A stretch of DNA of 64,000 bases, taken from positions 16,831,625 through 16,895,624 of the forward strand of contig JABAKD010000016.1 in the NCBI GenBank assembly GCA_012845835.1. Direction: 5' to 3'. Below are positions 33,344 through 45,900 of the stretch, piece by piece; positions within the stretch are counted from its first letter, which is position 1; each line of letters starts with the position of its first letter. Position numbers and translations under genes: made by a program. The notes under the pieces are model-generated. The model did not search any database. It was not told where the DNA came from and saw only the letters and a program-made list of their open reading frames with translations. Origin of the DNA: Undaria pinnatifida (lineage: Eukaryota; Sar; Phaeophyceae; Laminariales; Alariaceae).

Positions 33344-36300
33344 CTAAATAGGACGCTCACTATCTACGTCCCAGTCAAATCTCCTGTGCCCGGCAGGGAG
33401 AGGAGACAACATTCCCACCTCCGACGATCCCCCAAGCCGGGTAGCGGCGCTCGGTGGAGGCAGGGGGGGCGTCATCAGCGCCCCCCCCCCCCCCTCTACA
33501 CCCACTCCCACCGGCGCCAAGGACCTCCCGGCCATCGTACCCGGCTGCAGCGACAACGACGCGCTCCTAGGTGTTCCACAGTCGTGCACCGTAGCTAAGC
33601 TCCTAGCCGGGGATGCGGCTGAGCCAGCCCCGACCGACGAAAACGTCGACGACAAATTGACTGTGAAACCCTTGCGTGCTCTTCCGGTCGGCGTGGGGGT
33701 AGTGGCGGTAAGGTTATCACTTACGGTGAGCGCCGTGGTGGCACTTTTGAGTAGCGATGCCCTTGTTTGATCGGAAGGGGTAGGACGAGTTGCTCCCGCA
33801 GCGGCAGCGAGGGTGGTGGCGGCAGTGTCCTTGGTTAGGGTACGATTGAAGTTAGCTTCAAACTTAGCGTAGTCGCCGTCGCCGCCGCTGCCCACCCTGT
33901 CCCCTCCGCTATACGAAAAAGCGGTTTTCTGTTCTCGCTCGACACGCTCGCGCTGCAGAGCCCTTTGCACCTTGTGAGGTACCCTTGGGACGGAGGACTC
34001 CATCCAGTACTGGTGGTGACATACAATTCGCGGCAGGGCAAACAGGGGGGTATAGTGTTGAGGAAATGAGGTAGAAAGGGGGGATACAGAGGCATGGTAT
34101 AGGGGGAGGAAGGGGATACAGATGGATAACATACGGGGGAGGGAGAAGAGAGGAGGGCATCTTGGTAGGGAGGGCTCCAACCAGTCCTGATGGTGGCCCC
34201 TAGAGCGGGGGAGGATGAGCGGGGGCTGTAGTGGGGTTAGAGAGGGAGTTGAGACAGATAGAACGAGTGGGGTATAGAGGGACAATCCGGGGGGGGGTGA
34301 GGGGATGGAGGGATTCCACAGAGGGGGGGGGGGGGAAGAAGAGAGCCCCTTGGTCCTTAGGACTCCATCGAGTAACGGTGGTGGTACATACAGCATGTAT
34401 GGGCAGGGAGGTGTTGTGGGCTTAGAGGCGGAGATTAGACAAGAGACGGGGGGACATGGAGGGGTAATATAGCGGCGGGGAGGCGTTATAATTTCATGTA
34501 CAACCGTATTATAGGAGGAAACACATAGGGGGGAGAGGGAAGAGAAGAGGCACCTGGTACTGAAGACTCCATCCAGTACTGGTGGTGCCACATGTAGCGT
34601 GTGGGGGTAGGGAAGGCGAGGTAGGGGTCAGGGAAAGAGATGCTATATATACAGAGAGAGGGGGGGGTATGGAGGGATGGTAAGGGGGGGGGGGGGGGGG
34701 TTATGGAGGAGTAATATCGTGGGGGGGGTTGAGAAGAGAGAGGGAGAGGGGGGAGGAGAGAGGCAAAATATAAGTATCCTCGAACTAACCCTTTCCCGTT
34801 CGGCGAATGCACGCTCGAACGCTCACACACCCCTCACGCTCCTATGCTCGCGTACCCCACACGCTCGCACCTTGAGGAATAGGATGATGTGCTCCGCCAC
34901 CACCACGACCAAAACACGCGTCGCTCGGGACACCTCGGAAGGCCACCAACGTGTCGACGTTACGCCAATCAGCGCGCAGTTCGTGACAACGGCGATCACG
35001 GTCATCAGCTCTAGAACGTTGTCCCACACGCCGATGCCGCCGCTCTTTAGCGCGATAGGGCGACGTCTGCCCGAAATAAGGGGTGGGGGGTTCGTGGAGG
35101 GGAGGAAAGGGAAGGGGGGGGGGGGGTGAGCGTGGGGGTTGGGGTGGGATTGTGATGTATTCATATCATGGGAACTTCCGGTCGAAGAAAAAGGCGGGGG
35201 AGGAGAGTAAGTACGGAGGGTGCCGCCTCTCCATCGTTATAGGGCGGCGTTTGCCGAAACTAGGGAGGGGGGAGCGGGAAAGAGCTGGGAGGGTGGGGGG
35301 GGTGACGGGGGAGAAAAAAAGTATGTATATGGATGTCGGGGAAGAAAAGGCGGGGAGTGTGTGGAAAGGAGAGAGCAAGAAGGGGGCGGGGGGGGGGGGG
35401 CGACGAGGGAGCAGGGTCAAGGGCTGAGTGGAGAGGGGGGAGGGGGGGGGGGGGACGGGAGGCGAGGGGGAAGAAAGGGGAAAGGGAGAACGGGAGCCGA
35501 GGCGAAGTGGTGATATATCTCTCCATCTCTCTCGTTTTCTCCATCTAGTTGATGTCGTTCTCGTTCTGTTTCTCTCGGTTTCTTTTATGGCAAGCAAGCA
35601 AACCAGGCGAATAAGCAAAACGCCATACACGCAAGGAAAACAAACATCAAATCAAAGGAACGCAAGCACGCACCTAGTCTTGCAAACCTTGTGGGCGTCC
35701 ACTCTGGTCTGCACGAGGTTGTTGATCATCGCCAGTAGAGGGGCGAGAGGGAAGGCGGCGGAGAAGAGCGCCACGTAGCCGAATTGGATGAGGCTCATCG
35801 TGTAGTCATCTAAAACGTCTGCCATGTCGTACTCCTTCAGCAAGGCCTCCTCCCACAAGTCTGCCCACGACAAAACAATGAAACAAAAATATTATTGTTA
35901 CATTTTCATTCCGACAACGAAGAAAATCGCTTACTATTCCGTCCTCATTGTGGTACAGTCGTTCGAGACGTCGCCCATAGCGTGCTCCTTACGTAGGGCC
36001 TCTTTCCACTGGTCTGCCCAGGACGAATCAGTAACAACACAAATCTAGGTGAGACCGGCGGAGAATAATCACAAAGATGTTTTGGGGGCAAATCAAGGCC
36101 TTTTTCGGCCTTAATGTACTAGTTTCAATGAAGGCAGGCGGTCTCATCATTGTCATCATCATCATCATAACCACCACCACCACCTTGATCGTTACCATGA
36201 TCACCACTGCCATCATCATCATTATCTTCATCCGAATCATTCATCTACCCACGGTCGCCTTACCAATACGGCAACATCATCACCACCATCACCATCACCA

Positions 36301-39300
36301 CCACCACCACCATCATCACTACCACCACCACCACCACCACCACCACCACCACCACCACCACCACCACCACCACCACCACCACCACCACCACCACCACCAC
36401 CACCACCACCACCACCGTCTTCGTCATTGCCATTATTATCATCGCAATCGTTGCACCAGAACTCACGGTCGCTCCGCTCCAGGGAAATAAGCCACCATTA
36501 CCAGCACTACAACGTCATCATCCTCATCATCACCATAACAACCATTGTACCATCACTCACGGTCGCCCGCCTCATCTAGCAGCTTGCGTCGTACGGTCCT
36601 GCTGGCTTCGCCCGCTCCGCCTCCGCCCCCACCCTCGGCCTCGTCCGCCACGGCCTTCTCTAGCTTCGCACGTTCGGCGGTAACCTTGGCCTTCAGCTTG
36701 CCGATCTTCCAGCTTTGCACCCTGAGGCAACGATACGACACCACGTTACACGATGCCACGATAAAGAGGCGGGGTTTTATTTATATGATTTCCACATTTG
36801 AGGGAACGACATCCTAACCTGTGTTATGTGTCGGAGTGAAACATCTAACTAACTTTCACGCACGAGGGAGATGATAACATGATAAGCGACGCGACGTGAG
36901 CCTTGAGCTTGACGGTCATCCAGCTTTGCGCCCTGAGGCAACGGTACAACGATACGACACCCCGTGACGCGGTGTTATGTAGCAGGTCACGAATTATCGT
37001 AGCCTCGGCTTTAGCGCAGAAAAAAGTACCAGGGAACCTGGAAACCATGATAACTAGGCACCACGAATCGAGTAAAAAAAAAACGTGTCCCTCTCCCATT
37101 TCTCTATTCCTCTACCCACCCCCCCAATCCCTCCCTACATCTCTCTCGTACCTTCCTGGAATGTAGCACATGCAGACCTGTCCCACAAAGTCCATCGGCG
37201 ATAACGATATCAACGACCATAACGATATCGGCAACGATGACGATAACGATATCGATAACGATGTCGATAACGATGTCGATATTGAAAACGACAACGAAAG
37301 CGTGTAAGGAAGGAACAAGCGGCGGCGGCAAAAAGCGAAGCGTAAGTACAAAGGATGCAAATAGAACGCAACAGCAAAACGAAGAAAAAACACGAAAAAA
37401 GCATGTACCAGGTATAAATTTCTACCAGGTATGTGATTGTATGGACGTGTGTTGCTGTTCTGTATACCTGTGTGAAGAACCGCTGCTGCTCGTTTCGTGC
37501 GCACGTCCTTCAATTGTATGCCATCCATTCACCGTCCCATTCATGCCTTCATGTCATACGACGCAACGATAGTAATAATAGCCTGTTTTTCCCTACTAAC
37601 GCACGTATCATTACTGTCCGATGGTCACGTGTATGATTGATGATTGTACGGATGTAAGTGAAACATAACGATACATTTTATAAAATATAGCAAAACTGTC
37701 GCTACTGGCCGGATATTTGTGGAAACTGACAATCATGACTACGTAGTCGTGATTTAAATCACGACTACGGAGGCGTTTAGGAGCCGTCCCCGGGTTACAA
37801 TTCGTATGTTTCTGCTGCACCCGTCCTCTCCAGCGCACCAGCCAACTCCCACAGGCCAACTTGCAACGACAGCGAAGCCCTGTACAGTGTATTTATACCC
37901 TATCCCTATGTATTCATAACAAAAAAAACTCCGCAAATTTGGCCGCCGCAACTATCACAGCCCTCAAGAACAGCACCAATAGCCTCATAACCCCAACGTT
38001 CCCCTCCCCAACCCCACCCCAAAGCCGAAATGTAATACCTGAAACCCGGGGATGGCTCCTAAATGTCCCCGTAGTCCGTGATATAAACCACGACTATGTA
38101 GCCGTGATTATCAGTTCCCGATACTATTTGTAACTGTCGTCAACTCATGTGCGCTGGTTGTTGGCGGCCGCCGCGGGCAACTCGAAAGGGGTCTCTACCC
38201 TTCGCCGCAAGTAGAAACTCTTATTTATTCCCTAATTAATTTGATGGTGTAAGAGTTTTTTTCTCTTACCAAGCACCACCATTGTCCGGTGGTCATGAAG
38301 GAACACAAGGAGGCGGCGAGCCTAAGACGCATGTAGCTCGGTGTCCTTGTATTAAATACATCATCGAAGACAAGAAACAACATCGACATAAACACCGACA
38401 AACTACAAAATGTCGACGAAGCAAAATACATGTTTGGTCTGCTCTACATACGGCTTCACGCATTCGATCTATTCGCATGGATTTGTTGGCCTTACCATGC
38501 GCCACCACTGTTCGATGGTCATGTGGATGACGATAAGATTGTGTGAATTGTATGAGTGTATAAAGCATGTGAGTTGTATGAATCGTGTGGATGACGATAA
38601 GATTGTATGAATTGTATGAGTGTATAAAGCATGTGAGTTGTATGAATCGTATGGATGTTAGTCGACCAGTATGATTGTATGAAGCGTATGATTTGTATGA
38701 TTATCTTGTTGTAATGAAAATTATTAATATGTATTTCCCCTACCATGTACCACCATTGTCCGATGGTCATGAAGGAGCACAAGGAGGCGGCGAGCCTTAG
38801 GAGCTTGTAGTTGGACGTCCCCTCATCGACGACGAAGGCGTAGTAGTAAAGTGAGGCGAACACCGTCGCGAAGCGGAAGGAGAACACCTGTTCGGGAGGG
38901 AAAAACAAGGACAAAAAACAAAAACAACGAATAAAAATGTGGCAAAAATCGAAATAAAACACCCCCGAAACAGACAAAAAAGACCAAGCACAAAGAAGAA
39001 TCAAGCAAAACGAAACGACGCCAAACGGAACCAAGCCAACTTACTTGCCAGATAAGGTAAGGATAGCGTAGCGTAAGTGGGATAGGATGCGTTCGGACAA
39101 TGTAGGGTAGGATATGGTATGGTATGGTAGGGTAGGGTAGGGTAGGGTAGGATAGGGTAGGGTAGGGTAGGGTAGGGTAGGGTAGGGTAGGGTAGGGTAG
39201 GGTAGGGTAGAGTAGGGTAGGATGGGGTAGGGTAGGGTCAGGTAGGGTAGGGTAGGGTAGGGTAGGATAGAGTAGGAAATGGTAGCGTAGAGTAGGAGAG

Positions 39301-42300
39301 GGTGAGGTAGGGTCGGGTAGGGTCGGGTGGGATCTGGTCGTGGGTGCTCACCTTCACGATGAGAGCGTTCCGGTACTTGTTCTCCGTCTTGTGGTTCTCC
39401 AGGTTGTTCAGAAACATGCCTGTGGGTGGTGGTCAGCGATCATACCAAAAAACGTACGCCATAGTTGTGCACCGGACCATCACAAACACACGGTCGCTAA
39501 AGACCATCAACAACAGACTGTCTTCTGACGAGCGCTCAGGCGCTCAACCATGATGGACACGTACACAAATATCACGGGAAAATCCTCATGAACATGTCCG
39601 TCTTCTAGTCCTACATACGCCTAAACACTACCAGAAATTAGATACCCGGCATCATTGTTATTCGTTACACTGCTAGATCATGGGATAGTTTATCGAGTTT
39701 TCCATCCCATTTTTGTTTCAGTATCAATAACCATATCGTAGATGTAATTTCACAAACACCATATATATTGCAAATGGGACACAACACAAGCACGCCCAAG
39801 GAGGAGTGTGTCTGACGTAGCACGCAGCTTGCAAAGTTGAGTTTCAACCATCGAAATCTCATTTTTTTGCTCAAAAGCAGTTGCTGTGTGAGGTACAGAG
39901 CTCCTCAAGCGGGGCAACTCAGAAAAAGTAAGTTACACTGCTACCACCGCAGCATGCCTCGCAAGAAATAACCCACGGAAGGCAAAACCCGCCGAGTTTC
40001 TTGCACAGCTGGTAGAAGATGGAGACGGCGATGCCGGTACGGCGCAGGGCTGGCAAGCATCACGGATGAAGAACATAACGAAGTACCCAACGAAAGAACG
40101 ATCCACTTTATGCGCTTCACTAGCCAATAACATAGACCTGGTGTCGACGAAATATAGTACCGACGACATCTCAAAAGTGCCCACGAGAGAAACAATCTAT
40201 GTAAACCCACCGAGTTTCTTGCACAGCTGGTAGAGGATGGGGATGGCAATGCCGTACACCGCGGGTTTGACGAGCATCACCGCCCAGAACCCGGGGTCGT
40301 TGACTCCCATGTCCGCCGCGGATGCTCCGTCCCTCTTCACCAAGACCTGTTTTTTCAATTAAAATGTTTGGTACGAGTATACACAAAGCGCGACGTGCGT
40401 TAAAAAAATATTGTTTTCTTCCGTCTGGAGATGTTCGTGAGTGGAAAAGTCCATGGGACAACGGTAAAAGGTAGATTAGATGGGCATGTGATGCCAACGT
40501 AGATGGGCATAGATGGGCACGTGGATTAGATCGATGCCAAGCCACGCCGGAAGTAGGTAAATACGAGAGTCAGACTTCGCCCTTTTGGGGGGTTTCCCTC
40601 GGCCCTCTTCGTCTTGCTGGGAATGTTTGTTAGGATTGCTCGACCTTGAAGCTCACGTGCTGCATAACATCAGATGGAAAAGAACATAACAGTATTTTTA
40701 TTTTTTTGGGGGATGCTTACTAGTGCTTGGGCGTTGAAGTGCAGTCATGATGCCTGCACATTATCCGACGGCGAAACGCGGTGAAAAAAGGTTGGTTGAC
40801 CCCTGGTATTTGATATTTCATTTCGACGAGAGTCGACGAGGGAAAAAAAAGATTAATTATTCCAGCGATAAAAAGGAAGGCACTTACCGTAGTGGGGAGG
40901 GCAGAGGAGGGCCAGCTAGGTGACCCCGGATCTGAGCTACTATTGGAATGGAGCGCGAGAGTAGCGGGAGGATAAGAAATGGGATGCAGAAAAAAGAAAA
41001 AGAAAAAGAAAAGACCATACCGGGCACTCGACACTCACCACGAACATGGCGAGGAGCACACCCCCCGTGAAGACCACCATCACTGGCATCGTCATGGCGT
41101 ACCTCGCCCAGCGCTTCCACATCGGATACTCGCGCACGAAGCGACCGGTGACATTGTCCTGCTTCTCTCTCCCCCAGAACTGAGATCGCGTCTGCTCCTC
41201 CTGCTCGAAGTGTAGAACACCCCATCTGTAACCACAAAAAAAAACGTGAATCAGAGTGACGAAAACAAAGAAAACCCCCGTTGTTTTATATAAACTAGTA
41301 AAATGCATGTTTTGAGTATATCCCCTCCCCTCTGTATAAGCAATGCTTGCCCAATCGGGGAAAACCCGACGTGCTCCGTCCCGGCATTGTAGATATGCGA
41401 GTATCATTGGTCCTAAGGACTTTGTCCAAGCATGATGTGATCCCCCCCCCCCCTCCTCGCCCGCCCCCCCCCGCCCCCCCTCAAGCCACCTGTAGGCAAG
41501 TTCCGAGCATCTACGACGCCATATGACGAGCAGTGCCGAAGACCACAAAATCACAAACAGCGCGTACACGGGCATCAAGGGGTGGTCCAAAGTCCTGGCA
41601 TGCACCTTCCAAAAAGGGGGAGGGGAGGGAGGGGCGGGGGGAGGGAGGGGCGGGGAGGGAGTGAGGGTGGTGATGCGGGTAGGGTGGGGAGGGGAGGGGT
41701 AGGGTGGGGAGGGGAGGGGAGGGGAGAGATTAAGGGGGTGGGGGAGGCGACAGTGGCAGCGGCCGGAGGGGGGGGGGAGGGGGTTGGGCGTGTGTGGTGT
41801 GTGCGTTACGGGAGTGGTACGGATAAGTAGTTACCCTAACCAGGATCGGCCTTGCGCGTATCTGGAAAACCTGCCGTAACAATTTTTGTCCCGAGTTTTA
41901 CGTTGCGGTATACTGGCACCTGGAAAAATCGAGTACAATCGGGTGCCCGCTCCGCTATACCACCCATACAATACATATCCACCTACACTTATGATGCATG
42001 GACCCCCTTGATGACCACAGGTAGTACGACGGGTAGCCACCGCGACTGTGAGCTAGCTGACTGCATACGAGTAGAAGTCGCCGACTAATACTTAGTTGGC
42101 CAGGTGTTACAGCGATTAATTGTTGTGCGCGGTAACTTGTGAACTTCTGCGCCTCCTCTATCTGGCTGACGCGTTTGTAGCTCGACATGTGTTGTTTAGC
42201 AATAATGACACCGGTCGCACCTGGCAACCGAACATTATGACGCCGAAGATGCTGGGCACTATCAGCCCCTGGGTGTAGAACCCCATCCAGGCGAAGTAGA

Positions 42301-42924
42301 AAGCCGTCGCTTCTCCATAGTAGTCAGCGATCAGCTCCTGAGACAAAAGCATAAGCGTTATAAAAAACACGGAACGTAGCATGTGAGCAACCGAGCTATT
42401 ATATCGACACACGACCCAGCTGTCGGTTAAAGTGTGATGAGCCTTACTACTCATCCACCCAGCCAATCAACTCTACGCCACTCCATTCCACCCCACATCA
42501 CGCTACCCATCGCATCCCAGCCCACCCCACCCCACCCCAACCCTATTGCCGCTGTTCATACACAGGCCTGAATATGTTGTCTCATTCCTATTTGGATTGT
42601 CTGAGTATCACAATATCCAAGTCCATAATCCAACACAACCCCCTTATGAAAGGTGAGTAGCTAGAGAAATCTGATACCATGATACTCAAGATACTAAAAA
42701 TATTAATGGAACAACACCGCACATCAGCTACAGTGGATATGTATGGACCACAAAAGCCATAATTGAATAAACCCAACCCAACCCAACCCAACGCAATTTA
42801 CTAACCAGAGGCTGCCACATGCTCCCCTTGAGCACCAACACAGCAAGCCTCGCCCACGACGCCACAGCCTCCTTCGCGCGCTCCGCCCTCTCCCGCATCC
42901 TCTCCGCCCCCGTCAAATACCTCC

Positions 42925-42955
<31 letters not shown>

Positions 42956-45900
42956 CTCTTCCTCCTCATCATCACCACCACCATCACCACCAACACCACC
43001 ACCCCCAACCCGCCCAATGACCCCCCCTCTCATCCTCCTCTGCCTGCGCCGCCTTATTCCGAGTTTCAGTTGTCGCCGGCGTCGCAGCTCTTGCTCCTGC
43101 TGCTGCGTTTGCTGCTGCCGTGGGGCTCGCCAGTATACCACCCAGGAGTTGTAGAGAGTTTCTAGGCGTGCTTGGTTGTGGAGGGGTAGGCGTTTGCATA
43201 TGTGCTTGCCGAGTTCGGTGCGGTCGTCTAGCTCCCCCCCCCCGTCCTTGATCTTAGCCCTGACTAGGTGGTCGATCACCTGGTATGCGTGGATATAGAG
43301 ATACGATTAGAGGTTGAGATTGAGATGGATAGACATATAGAGAGATAGATATAACACCGGAGATATACAAAGATAAATGTAAAGATACTGCACATCTACT
43401 GTAGACACGTGTATACAAGGTGATACAGGTATACATAATACACATGTCCCTCCGTCCTTGATCTTAGCCCCAACTAGGTGATTGATCACCATCCACTAGG
43501 GTTGTGTGGGGATAGCCATGGAAGTCAAGATAGAGATCGCAACAGGCCCCTACTTTTTGCCGCGGAGTAACTTCGAAATTCACGTTGTTCGCTCGAAACA
43601 GCAAACCACAGCGCATCGCTGTCGCTAGGATTCCATTCAGGGGAGCAGTTGTAACCATTCCGCCGCCAATTTGTGTGCGCTGGTGATCGACGGCCGGCAG
43701 TCGTATGATGCGGATTCAACGTGGTCCGCCTTTTTCACCTCGGTCTAAATTACAAGTATATACTTCACTCATCCATCATTTTTGTTATTTTTTCCCTGGG
43801 ATATTCTTCTCCTCCAAAGTGACTGGAGCCTGTCCTGTGACCACGGACTTGATCATGCGAGTGAATGTGAGAGCAACAACAACAATCATCACTTATGAAT
43901 CACCAGTCATCAGTCATCAACAATCAATGATCTATTCATTAATCACCAACAACCAATGTAAATCATCAATCGTCCATCATCATCTATCATCGCTCATGAA
44001 TTGGAGGGCTCAGGTCTTGATGGGACCAAGCGTCTGAGTGGGATCAGGATGCCAAGCAGGAGCACGGCGCCAACTTCGCGTGTGCGCGTGTCTTGACCAA
44101 GGACACATCCCGCAACGTTAGTAATTGACCGCGGAAAACGTTTTGTAACACACCATACAAGTGGTACTCGTACCTAGTAAGCTTCATGCGTACTGCGCCA
44201 ATGGCCTCCTCCTGGCTCTGCTCTGAGCGGAAGAGTTCACCCCCGACGGTTATCGGCCATCATCATCAATCATCACTCATCAATCACGAATCACGAGTCG
44301 TCTACCATCGTTGATCAAGCAACAATCATCAATCATTAACTATTCACCATCAACCACCAATCACTAATGTCGGCGTCTCCAATGGTAAGCTCGTAAAAAG
44401 TAAGGTCGACCTCGCTGGCTCGAGCTCCCCCGAGTGCATACTCATATCTACTCGTAGGGACTTTTTCTTGTTCAAGAATTGACTCGGGGAACGCGCGAGA
44501 GCGTCAGCTAGCAAAAATCGATGATAATCGACGAGCGTTGGCAATGCTGAACCCTCTGCACGAAACAAATGAAGGCACGTACCGGGGGGGAGAAGGGACG
44601 ACACACATTTGTGATCACGGCTTGTCCACAAAGGAAGCTGGAAAAGAAAAATTGGTACGTACAAAAAGAAAAAAGAAAAACAGCGATCAATCATCAATCA
44701 ACATCAACCATAATTCATACCAGATGTATCAATTGGAGTCATCCCACGGTAGGGGTTGCACATTTTGCGCTAAAAAGTCCCTGGGTGCGATTGAGTTCCT
44801 CATGTACATGAGGAACTGCCGGTCAATGAAGTATTTCGCCGAGTACATTTTATGTTGGACGAAGGCATAAGAGCTTTACCGGGTATTGCAAACGAATGCC
44901 TTCGAAGTCATTTCGGGGGTGAGGTATTGAGTTCCTCATGTGAGGAGCCCAGGGACTTTCTGCTTCAACCTTATCGTGGAATGGCCCAATGGTCACCTTA
45001 ACAGCGATCAATCATCAATCAACATCAACCATAATTCCTACCAGATGCATCAATGGTCACCTTCTGGCTTTCCCCCGAGCGGAAGAGGTCTCCCGAGACC
45101 GTCTCGGTGAAGGAGCTGCGGTGGTCCTTCTTGAATCGGCCGATCGTGCCGTCGCGCTTCCTCAACCTAATCCGCATCACTTCGGCCACCTATACACAGA
45201 AAAAAACAGACACCAGATATTAATACCCAGTACGAGGTACCGAAACATGCGAACGAAGCAAAACACGGAGACGACGAAAAAAAAAAATGAAGAGTGTCCT
45301 TCGCAGGGTAATACTCTTGGGTACCCGGGTACGAATCCTAAACGCTTAGGTTGAAACTCGGGGTAGAAAACCGCGGGTACCCTCAGAGTAAGCATACCTT
45401 AACTTTAACCGCGGGTACCCTCAGAGTAAGCATACCTTACCTATACACATTTTCTTGCAACGTTCGCATAATACACGTACAAATACCAGTACAGACAAAT
45501 AAAACCAACTCGTAAGAAAGATGAAAAACAGTAAAACAATCCAAAATTAGTAAACAAGAAGCAAACAACAACATATATTATACCAGGGGGATATAGAGAT
45601 GCCTAGGCCAGGCAGGGTCTATTTGACCAGAAGTTGTCCCCCCTTGGCCAAGAGGCTGATCAGCACCATTTAGGTGCTAAAAGAGAGAGAGAGATAAGTT
45701 GTTGTATTAGCTACGAAACACAAGAAAACAAGCGATCTTGACTTCATCCCCGAATCCCATACCATAATCCAAAAGAGGGGAATGGAAACCCCTGCTGCCT
45801 TCAGATCTAAACCACATTCACACTCCACATCGTCCACAGGGAGCACACAAAAAAGCGAAAACGGGGCCACACTCCTAAAACGGGCAAAAAAACGAGAAAA

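Noticed and set aside
33386..33598. Plus-strand frames opposite the last anoctamin exon
   Set aside because: Shadow of the well-supported minus-strand coding exon.
39056..39330. GGTAG array as telomeric or centromeric repeat
   Set aside because: A local intronic pentamer array of ~270 bp; no evidence for structural chromosome function.
45600..45665. Possible small exon (minus strand) between two anoctamin exons
   Set aside because: The flanking exons already join in phase, the frame has an early stop and no family similarity is seen.
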